From Limnochordia bacterium (GTDB lineage: Bacteria; Bacillota; Limnochordia; Darwinibacteriales; SLO01), in the NCBI GenBank assembly GCA_007132635.1, contig SLOG01000156.1, positions 1 through 8,143 on the forward strand: a stretch of 8,143 nucleotides of DNA, in the 5' to 3' direction. This document shows, piece by piece, positions 1-5,214 of the stretch. A program made the translations under genes and the position numbers. The notes beneath the pieces are model-generated. The model did no database searches. It had not been told where the DNA came from and was given only the letters and a program-made list of their open reading frames with translations. The first letter of the stretch is position 1. Each line of letters opens with the position of its first letter.

Positions 1-102
1 AGTTAGCTTAGTGGCGGCATCATAGGCCCGAGGGCCATTGGCCGTGTCAATCTCGATCCCTAGTGATTGTCGGTTTTCGGCAATAAAGTTAAAAAGACGC
101 AT
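1..102 (-). CDS. N-terminal fragment of a protein, possibly fumarylacetoacetate hydrolase family
   Basis: The minus strand carries an ATG at 102 with a GAGGAGG ribosome binding site at 109-115, only 6 nt upstream, followed by 34 open codons to the window edge. The peptide begins MRLFNFIAENRQSLGIEID and continues with a stretch ending in a YDAA segment. This short pattern (a start like M-R/K-L, then a LGIE/LGA-type strand, then a [V/Y]D turn) resembles the N-terminal domain of fumarylacetoacetate hydrolase family enzymes, which cleave or decarboxylate diketo acids in catabolism of aromatics. That family call rests on few residues and is tentative. That a gene starts here is much better supported, by the strong Shine-Dalgarno and the open frame. 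It is transcribed divergently from proV and shares the 103-367 upstream region. The catalytic part lies outside the window. Confidence 0.6.
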   Translation of the reverse strand, partial: MRLFNFIAENRQSLGIEIDTANGPRAYDAATKLT

Positions 103-204
103 CGACAGCCTCCTCGTCAAGATGGGATTGTAGATTCTGTGTTTCTGACAAATTCCCTATATGGAGGATCATCTCCTGCCAGGTGCGGGCTTTGTGTTTT
201 TTGG

Positions 205-222
205 GGTTTACTTTTTGTTTAC
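205..222. promoter_or_regulatory. Direct repeat pair GTTTAC-N5-GTTTAC (candidate response-regulator box 1)
   Basis: GTTTAC occurs at 206-211 and again at 217-222, with five T in between, giving an exact 11-bp period. Read one base earlier it is GGTTTA-N5-TGTTTA. On the opposite strand it reads TGTAAA-N5-AGTAAA. Tandem hexamers with one-helical-turn spacing are the typical target layout of OmpR/PhoB-family response regulators (PhoP of enterics, PhoP and WalR of bacilli). The location, 146 bp ahead of proV and 103 bp ahead of the divergent gene, fits a regulatory role. The identity of any regulator is inference. Confidence 0.4.
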
Positions 223-266
223 ATACCCCAAATGCCCCCTGCCGAAGTCGATTCCGGATACTCGAC

Positions 267-284
267 GTTAACCCTATGTTAACA
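267..284. promoter_or_regulatory. Direct repeat pair GTTAAC-N5-GTTAAC (candidate response-regulator box 2)
   Basis: GTTAAC occurs at 267-272 and 278-283, again with an exact 11-bp period, 61 bp after the first pair. It can be read as TTAACC-N5-TTAACA or CGTTAA-N5-TGTTAA, close to the tandem boxes of OmpR/PhoB-family regulators. The second copy is also the centre of an imperfect dyad, CCC-TA-TGTTAACA-AT-GGG (272-289). It ends 8 bp before a TATAAG hexamer (293-298). An activator box standing in for a poor -35 element, as at PhoB-dependent promoters, would look like this. Confidence 0.4.
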
Positions 285-298
285 ATGGGATTTATAAG
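268..298 (+). promoter_or_regulatory. Possible promoter of the proVWX operon
   Basis: TATAAG at 293-298 matches the -10 consensus in five of six positions. The best -35 candidate, TTAACC at 268-273, matches in four of six but with a long 19-bp spacer, and it lies inside the GTTAAC repeat pair. Such a weak -35 overlapped by a repeat pair suggests dependence on an activator. It would give a leader of roughly 60 nt before proV. No better sigma-A promoter was seen between 103 and 367. Confidence 0.3.
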
Positions 299-367
299 AG
301 GAATGAGTACTTATGCCGAGAATGCGTTAATAGAGGCAAGTTTGATACTAAGGTTGGAGGACGCGTG

Positions 368-1552
368 ATGAAAATTCAGGTGAGAAATGTCTACAAGGTG
401 TTCGGGAAAAATCCCGAGCGCGGCGTTTCCCTTTTCAAAGAAGGGGTTTCCAAGGACGAGATTCTGAAAAAACATCGGTTAACGGTTGGTGTAGCTGATG
501 CCAGTTTCGACGTAGAACAAGGTGAAGTGTTCGTCATTATGGGCCTCTCCGGTTCGGGAAAATCTACACTGATCCGGTGCTTGAATCGACTTCACGAACC
601 GACAAGTGGCCAAATATTGGTAGATGGCGATGATGTCGTTGCTATGGATCACCAGGAGCTCCGGGAGATGCGGCGGGCCAAGATGGGAATGGTATTTCAG
701 CGCTTCGCCCTTCTACCCAGCCGGACCATTTTAGATAATGTGGCTTTTGGTCTTGAGATTCAAGGAATCGATCGCGATAAACGGCGTGAGACAGCAGCCG
801 AGACCATAAAAGCTGTTGGCCTGGACGGTTGGGAAAATCACTACCCGTCTGAGCTTAGCGGGGGCATGCAGCAGCGAGTCGGATTAGCACGAGCCTTAGC
901 ATCCGATCCCGATATACTTTTGATGGATGAACCGTTCAGTGCATTGGATCCGTTAATTCGTAAGGAAATGCAGGATGAGCTGCTCCGCCTTCAGTCCAAA
1001 ATGAACAAGACCATTGTCTTTATCACTCATGATTTGGACGAAGCTTTGAGTCTAGGCGATCGCATAGCCATCATGAAAGATGCACAGATTATTCAACAAG
1101 GCACGTCCGAAGATATTCTAAACCATCCTGAAGATGATTATGTGGCTCGCTTTACTGAAGGCGTCGACCGCAGTAAGATTCTCACGGCGGAGAATGTCAT
1201 GAAAAAACCCATCACGACGGCTGCACTGGACAGGGACGGTGTTAATACAATTTTGCGGAAGATGGAACGCCACGGCGTTTCTAGTGTGCTGGTGGTGGAT
1301 CGCGACAATGTGCTTCAGGGCGCTGTTCAGGCTGATGACCTGGCAAGGGCAAAACGCGAGGATTTGTCGGTGCGTGATGTGATGACGGCCGAAGTGCCGA
1401 CCACCCCGCCGGACAGATCGATACGGGAACTGCTTGAGACTGCTAGTGACACCCCATTCCCCATATCTGTTGTCGACGAAGACCGACGGCTAATGGGGAT
1501 TATCGTTAGAGGCCATGTTCTGGCTGCATTGAGTAGAAGGGGTGAGCTATAG
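368..1552 (+). CDS. proV: Glycine betaine/proline-type ABC transporter, ATP-binding subunit with two CBS domains
   Basis: This is the cytoplasmic ATPase that powers osmoprotectant (glycine betaine, proline or choline type) uptake with the ProW permease. Counting from the GTG at 365, the ABC domain shows Walker A GLSGSGKST (60-68), Q-loop Q112, signature LSGGMQQR (164-171), Walker B ILLMDEP (184-190), D-loop SALD (192-195) and switch H222. The N-terminal helix-rich insert (about 14-40) is typical of ProV/OpuAA. Two CBS domains follow (about 276-330 and 334-392). In this family they gate transport by ionic strength or nucleotide binding. The protein ends right after CBS2 in SRRGEL, without an acidic tail. 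ATG 368 is chosen because GGAGG (356-360) sits 7 nt from it; the in-frame GTG at 365 would be only 4 nt away. Length (394 aa) is normal. The stop shares one base with the proW start, so translation is probably coupled. Confidence 0.95.
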   Translation: MKIQVRNVYKVFGKNPERGVSLFKEGVSKDEILKKHRLTVGVADASFDVEQGEVFVIMGLSGSGKSTLIRCLNRLHEPTSGQILVDGDDVVAMDHQELREMRRAKMGMVFQRFALLPSRTILDNVAFGLEIQGIDRDKRRETAAETIKAVGLDGWENHYPSELSGGMQQRVGLARALASDPDILLMDEPFSALDPLIRKEMQDELLRLQSKMNKTIVFITHDLDEALSLGDRIAIMKDAQIIQQGTSEDILNHPEDDYVARFTEGVDRSKILTAENVMKKPITTAALDRDGVNTILRKMERHGVSSVLVVDRDNVLQGAVQADDLARAKREDLSVRDVMTAEVPTTPPDRSIRELLETASDTPFPISVVDEDRRLMGIIVRGHVLAALSRRGEL

Positions 1553-2388
1553 TGCCGAGGCTGCCAATTGGTGATGTTGTTGAGGCCATTGTCGACTTTC
1601 TGTTAGATAACATAGGGTTCATCTTTGATTTCATAAATGAAGTTGTCATCGCCATGATCATGTTTGTTGAGGGGATTCTTCTCGGCATGCCGATCGTCGT
1701 TTTCGCAGTCGTCGTCATGTTGATAGCCTGGAAGGCTGCTGGTCGAGGAGTAGCCATTTTTACCATCGTTGGGGTGTTTATTATCACTAACGTCGGGTTA
1801 TGGCAACCTTCGATGCAGACCCTCGCCCTGGTCTTGACTGCCGAGATAATCACTCTAGTCTTTGGTCTCCCGCTGGGTATTGCGATGGCGAAGAGCGATG
1901 TTTTGGATCAGACCGTGCGCCCTATTCTCGATTTTATGCAGACTATGCCTGCTTTCGTGTACTTGATTCCGGCGGTGATGTTTTTCTCGCTCGGTCGGGT
2001 TCCGGGAGTTATGGCGACGATTATTTTTTCGATGCCGCCGATGATCAGATTGACATCGTTGGGTATAAAGCAGGTTCCTGAGGACTTGGTAGAAGCCGGG
2101 TATGCCTTCGGAGCGACCCCTGCACAGCTTCTGCTCAAAGTAGAACTGCCACATGCACTCACGACCATTATGGCCGGGGTCAACCAATCCATCATGTTGG
2201 CGCTCTCCATGGTTGTTATCGCCGCCATGATTGGCGCGGGAGGTCTTGGATCTATGGTACTTCGAGGTGTGCAGCGGGTAAATGTCGGCATGGGCTTTGA
2301 ATCAGGTCTAGCCGTAGTGATTCTGGCTATTTTGCTAGACCGAATCACCCAAGGGTTTGGAACCAAAAAACAAAACGGGAGTGATTAG
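1552..2388 (+). CDS. proW: Glycine betaine/proline-type ABC transporter, permease subunit
   Basis: This is the inner-membrane permease of the osmoprotectant transporter, 278 aa, in the usual range for OpuAB/ProW. It has an N-terminal amphipathic and hydrophobic stretch (about 15-60), further membrane segments near 65-83, 91-112, 133-160 and 210-233, and a C-terminal helix near 250-263. The EAA loop that contacts the ATPase is visible at 181-200 (EAGYAFGATPAQLLLKVELP). The segment LDFMQTMPAFVYLIP (126-140) is characteristic of this permease family. The GTG start at 1552 overlaps the proV stop in a TAGTG junction. An AAGGGGTG ribosome binding site (1537-1544) lies 7 nt upstream. The next gene begins directly after the stop. 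Confidence 0.94.
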   Translation: MPRLPIGDVVEAIVDFLLDNIGFIFDFINEVVIAMIMFVEGILLGMPIVVFAVVVMLIAWKAAGRGVAIFTIVGVFIITNVGLWQPSMQTLALVLTAEIITLVFGLPLGIAMAKSDVLDQTVRPILDFMQTMPAFVYLIPAVMFFSLGRVPGVMATIIFSMPPMIRLTSLGIKQVPEDLVEAGYAFGATPAQLLLKVELPHALTTIMAGVNQSIMLALSMVVIAAMIGAGGLGSMVLRGVQRVNVGMGFESGLAVVILAILLDRITQGFGTKKQNGSD

Positions 2389-3243
2389 GTGTTACGAGTT
2401 AAGAGATCTTTGGTACTGATGGCGATTGTGGCCGCACTAACTATGGCTCTGTCCTTTGGCGCAGCGGCTTCCAGCATTACGCTGGGTTATGTTGAATGGG
2501 ATTGTGCTATCAGCAACACGCACATCGTAGCAGCGATTTTGGAAGAACATTTCGATATGGATGTTGAGTTGGTATCTGTTGAGGCCGGCATCATGTGGAC
2601 CGGTTTGGCCCAAGGCGACTTGGATGCAATTCTGACCGCGTGGCTGCCCGTCACTCACGGCTTCTACTTGGATGAATATGGTGAAGACATTGTCGATTTG
2701 GGACCAAACTTTGAAGGTGCAGGGATTGGGTTAGTCGTACCTACGTACGTCGAAATCGACAGTATCGAGGATTTGGTTGACCATGCGGCTGAGTTCAACA
2801 ACCTGATCTACGGCATCGACCCTGGTGCTGGCATTATGGCGGCTACAGATGAGGCGTTGGATGTCTATGATCTGCCGATGACCGTTTTGGATTCCAGTGA
2901 TGCCGCAATGACGATCCAGTTGGGGCAGGCCTATGCTGATCAAGAATGGATTGTCGTGACTGGTTGGGTTCCTCACTGGAAATTCGATGTCTATGATCTC
3001 AAGTTCCTTGATGATCCGGAGAACATTTACGGCGGCGAGGAGAGCATCCATACTTTCGTCCGTATGGGCTTTGCAGATGACTTTGAGGCTGATGTTCTGT
3101 CGTTCTTTGACAACTACTACCTGAGTCAGGAGCAGCTGCATGAGATGATGAACATCGTTCGTGAAGATGACGCCTCTGAACTTGAGCTGGCTCGCCAGTG
3201 GATTTCCGACAACGATGATGCTGTTCAACAGTGGCTCCAGTAA
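2389..3243 (+). CDS. proX: Glycine betaine/proline-type ABC transporter, secreted substrate-binding protein
   Basis: This extracytoplasmic receptor (284 aa) delivers the osmoprotectant to ProVW. It begins with a signal peptide: KR near the start, a hydrophobic core at 7-23 and an A-A-A/S site near 25-28. There is no lipobox cysteine, so signal peptidase I cleavage is expected. OpuAC/ProX hallmarks include WDCAISN (37-43), LTAWLPVTH (82-90), GIDPGAGIM (142-150) and TGWVPHWKFD (191-200). Trp70, 85, 187, 193 and 197 are candidates for the aromatic cage that binds quaternary amines in this family. The mature part holds 53 Asp/Glu against 5 Lys/Arg, which is extremely acidic and suggests a saline or alkaline exterior. 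GTG 2389 follows the proW stop with no gap, and GGGAGTGA (2377-2384) supplies the ribosome binding site. Family assignment is firm; the exact ligand is inferred. Confidence 0.94.
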   Translation: MLRVKRSLVLMAIVAALTMALSFGAAASSITLGYVEWDCAISNTHIVAAILEEHFDMDVELVSVEAGIMWTGLAQGDLDAILTAWLPVTHGFYLDEYGEDIVDLGPNFEGAGIGLVVPTYVEIDSIEDLVDHAAEFNNLIYGIDPGAGIMAATDEALDVYDLPMTVLDSSDAAMTIQLGQAYADQEWIVVTGWVPHWKFDVYDLKFLDDPENIYGGEESIHTFVRMGFADDFEADVLSFFDNYYLSQEQLHEMMNIVREDDASELELARQWISDNDDAVQQWLQ

Positions 3244-3300
3244 GCTGTGTCTGAGTTTTGCTTACCCGGCTTCTTCAAGTAAATAGAATGTGCATGTGGA

Positions 3301-3328
3301 AAACGGATGCCCAAAAGGGCATCCGTTT
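3301..3328. terminator. Bidirectional intrinsic terminator between convergent proX and the epimerase gene
   Basis: A perfect 12-bp stem, AAACGGATGCCC (3301-3312) and GGGCATCCGTTT (3317-3328), encloses an AAAA loop. The GC core is flanked by T-rich sequence on both strands: TTTATTGTT reading rightward and TTTT reading leftward. It sits 57 bp after the proX stop and overlaps the stop codon (3327-3329) of the opposing epimerase gene, so it can serve both transcription units. Confidence 0.88.
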
Positions 3329-4250
3329 ATTGTTGGATTTCATGGTGAATGCTCAACGTTATGGATCCGGAAAATACCTCGTCGGGCTCGAGGACATATG
3401 TACCCGTGTCCTCCACACCGCGCTCTGCTAGGTTAAATCCATCGTTTGCGTTAGTAACAGGTTCGACTGCGAAATAGTCCTTGTTTTCTGGGCAGAAGAC
3501 TATGACGTGCTGGAATACGGCGTCATGGTCCATAAGAAGACTGACTCCGCTTTGAGACCAGGAGATGACATTTTGGTGTCCCGTCGAGCGGAAACAGTTA
3601 TCGATAAACTCTCTGCCGAGCTTGCGGGGAGACGAGAAATCCATCCACGCAGGGGCTGGCTGCCAAGGTCCGTTGGGTATGGGGGAATCACCCGGGTATA
3701 CCCCTTGAATCGGAACTTGTAGTGTCACCTCGTCATCCGGCACCAGGGCACGGCGAAAGTAAGGATGGATGCCCATGCCCACGGGCATGCGGGAGTCACC
3801 CTTGTTTTTCACGGCCATGGAAATAACCAGCGCCTCACCTTCTACTCGGTGTTCGAGCTGGCTCTTAAACGGAAATGGCCAGTTGATATCCGGAAATTCG
3901 GCACTGTTAAATTGAAGGATCAGATTTCTATCAGTCTGTTCGGTAATCGTCCACGGGCGCGACCGGACGTCTCCATGAATCGTATGCCCGTCGGCGTTAT
4001 TGATGCGAAGTTGATGCTCACAGCCGGCAAATCGAAGCAAGCCATTGGCAATTCGGTTGGAATAGGGAATCATGACAAATGAAGCAAAGCTTCCTGGATC
4101 GGCATCGTTAAGGGCGCTCTCAGGCGTTGGACGCGTGACTTCAATCCACTCTTCATTGATTCGCCGTTTCAGGGAATACAAAGAGCCGCCGATACCCGGG
4201 GCGATTTTCGCTTGAATTCTGCGATTCTCTAGAGTGACAAGATCAGCCAT
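3327..4250 (-). CDS. Aldose 1-epimerase (galactose mutarotase family)
   Basis: This cytoplasmic enzyme would interconvert alpha and beta anomers of free aldoses such as galactose or glucose. It is 307 aa, near the family's usual 300-350. Visible motifs are SNRIANG (64-70), HTIHG (89-93), with a His that corresponds to the family's substrate-binding region, GIHPYF (160-165), containing the likely general acid H162, and AVEPVTNANDGFN (261-273), where E263 is the likely catalytic base. Start: ATG 4250 has GGAGGA 7 nt upstream (4258-4263). The longer frame from TTG 4265 would place the ribosome binding site inside the gene, so it is rejected. It lies 25 nt downstream of the DUF1622-like gene on the same strand and is probably cotranscribed. 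Substrate specificity cannot be told; a related hexose-6-phosphate mutarotase role is possible. Confidence 0.9.
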   Translation of the reverse strand: MADLVTLENRRIQAKIAPGIGGSLYSLKRRINEEWIEVTRPTPESALNDADPGSFASFVMIPYSNRIANGLLRFAGCEHQLRINNADGHTIHGDVRSRPWTITEQTDRNLILQFNSAEFPDINWPFPFKSQLEHRVEGEALVISMAVKNKGDSRMPVGMGIHPYFRRALVPDDEVTLQVPIQGVYPGDSPIPNGPWQPAPAWMDFSSPRKLGREFIDNCFRSTGHQNVISWSQSGVSLLMDHDAVFQHVIVFCPENKDYFAVEPVTNANDGFNLAERGVEDTGTYVLEPDEVFSGSITLSIHHEIQQ

Positions 4251-4257
4251 TGTTTGT

Positions 4258-4263
4258 TCCTCC
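4258..4263 (-). promoter_or_regulatory. Ribosome binding site deciding the epimerase start
   Basis: GGAGGA on the minus strand stands 7 nt before ATG 4250. It overlaps the coding frame that would start at TTG 4265, which excludes that upstream start. Confidence 0.8.
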
Positions 4264-4275
4264 AATCATCTTAAG

Positions 4276-4686
4276 TTAGTCTCCGGAGTTTGTTTCCTCT
4301 GGGCTGTGTTTCGAGAACTGCACATTGCGTTCGAACTGCTTTTCTACGTCAAGAACATGCATGTCATGCCCCATTTCCCAGTGAATCATCAAGGCCATGA
4401 CACTGCGAAGCACGACAATAACACCTAAGGTGATAAGGTCGCTAGGATCATGAATAGTGACAGTCTTGAGAATCTCGGCGGCAAGATAGAATTCAAGGGC
4501 TAGCGCAAGAGTGCGTTCTAGACGTAGGCGTATTGACGTAGAAGGCTCATGGTAAGGCAGTTGGATGAACCGGACGAAGATAATCACGGCACCAACGATG
4601 ATAATGACGGCACCAAAGAACTCTAGTAGAATTGTTAGGTATTCAACGAAGATTTCCATCCAATGCTTAGCTAGGACAATGGACAT
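4276..4686 (-). CDS. Small membrane protein, DUF1622-like
   Basis: A 136-aa protein of unknown function. It has a long hydrophobic segment at about 12-39 (VEYLTILLEFFGAVIIIVGA region), a second at about 57-76 that carries acidic residues (E57, E65, E71), and a third at about 84-103. A hydrophilic, charged tail of about 30 residues follows, including GHDMHVLDVEKQFERN. The second and third segments, with LALALEFYLAAEILKT followed by ITLGVIVVLRSVMALMI, match the pattern I associate with the DUF1622 membrane family; no biochemical role is known to me. The start is ATG 4686; an AGAAGG ribosome binding site (near 4699-4704) is 12 nt away, somewhat far. The frame stays open upstream to 5043, but that part lies antisense to a terminator and in another frame of the fliT-like gene, so it is not coding. 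The epimerase gene follows 25 nt downstream. Confidence 0.82.
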   Translation of the reverse strand: MSIVLAKHWMEIFVEYLTILLEFFGAVIIIVGAVIIFVRFIQLPYHEPSTSIRLRLERTLALALEFYLAAEILKTVTIHDPSDLITLGVIVVLRSVMALMIHWEMGHDMHVLDVEKQFERNVQFSKHSPEETNSGD

Positions 4687-4722
4687 GATTACGGATCGCC
4701 TTCTTGTCGGGTTTTCTTTTCC

Positions 4723-4752
4723 AGTATAGCATAAATGTTTGATCTCCCGCAA
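4723..4752 (-). promoter_or_regulatory. Extended -10 promoter for the DUF1622-epimerase unit
   Basis: On the minus strand, TATACT (4723-4728) is preceded by TGC (4729-4731), making an extended -10 element. TTGCGG (4747-4752) lies 18 bp further upstream as a weak -35. Transcription would start near 4716, giving a leader of about 30 nt. The -35 overlaps the outer bases of the preceding flagellar terminator, so the two units abut tightly. Confidence 0.55.
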
Positions 4753-4790
4753 ACAAAGACGAGACCAATTTCGGTCTCGTCTTTGTTTGC
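4749..4790 (-). terminator. Intrinsic terminator of the fliD-fliT unit
   Basis: A perfect 18-bp inverted repeat, GCAAACAAAGACGAGACC (4749-4766) against GGTCTCGTCTTTGTTTGC (4773-4790), has a 6-nt loop. The GC-rich core GACGAGACC is followed by TTTGTTT inside the arm, which acts as the U-tract, with the matching A-rich run on the other side. It lies 23 bp past the stop of the fliT-like gene and before the promoter of the next gene. The symmetry would allow termination on either strand. Confidence 0.88.
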
Positions 4791-4813
4791 ACGAAGTGGT
4801 TTTGTGACGGTGT

Positions 4814-5191
4814 CTAACGGCGTCTGTCGACGAAAAGTCCCTCACTTTGTATCTGGCGATGATAGACTGTATGCGTATGTTTCTCTCCTTGGGCCGAACG
4901 GAGTTTTCCTTGTACCGTAACCGCCAATTCCTCGACCCGCCGGCGTATGCCTTGGTCAAACGTTTGGACTGCTTCCAAACGAGCGCAGATCGCAGCACGA
5001 GTGTCATCGTCAGGGCGAGAATGTTGAACGGCCTTTTGGTCAATCAAATCCATGATTTGCCGGCGCTTTTTCAGAGTCGTTTCCATTTCCTGTACTGCAG
5101 TCTCCGTATCGATGTCGGAAGCTTGGAGGCTCCGGCTCTGTTTTCGGGCCACCTCGTGAAGCTGTTCAAAAAGCTCTTTGATGTCTGCCAT
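4814..5191 (-). CDS. fliT: FliT-like flagellar export chaperone
   Basis: A 125-aa, largely helical, highly charged protein beginning MADIKELFEQLHEVARKQ. Directly downstream of fliD on the same strand (23 nt gap), it is best explained as a FliT-type chaperone, which binds the cap protein FliD before secretion. Helical heptad-like segments span about 1-95. The C-terminal part VYHRQIQSEGLFVDRRR (109-125) resembles the end of Gram-positive FliT/FlgN-like proteins, which often finish with a G-x-F-[I/V]-D-x-[K/R] pattern. ATG 5191 is the only convincing start. The AGAGGAGGGG ribosome binding site (5205-5214) is 13-15 nt away, a long spacing. A longer frame from 5254 overlaps fliD and lacks support. 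Sequence similarity in this family is low, so the name rests on context, length and the C-terminal pattern. Confidence 0.75.
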   Translation of the reverse strand: MADIKELFEQLHEVARKQSRSLQASDIDTETAVQEMETTLKKRRQIMDLIDQKAVQHSRPDDDTRAAICARLEAVQTFDQGIRRRVEELAVTVQGKLRSAQGEKHTHTVYHRQIQSEGLFVDRRR

Positions 5192-5214
5192 GTCTACTCG
5201 CGGGCCCCTCCTCT

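Noticed and set aside
67..368. Two small plus-strand open frames between the left edge and proV
   Set aside because: The first lies antisense to the minus-strand gene at 1-102. The second has no ribosome binding site at a usable distance and overlaps the proV start; both cross the repeat-containing regulatory region.
1506..2366. Minus-strand frames opposite proW
   Set aside because: They are antisense shadows of a clearly coding permease gene, with no ribosome binding sites or recognisable domains.
4687..5043. In-frame upstream extension of the DUF1622-like gene (255 aa in total)
   Set aside because: It runs through the 18-bp terminator hairpin and another frame of the fliT-like gene, has a basic low-complexity translation and no suitable start signals.
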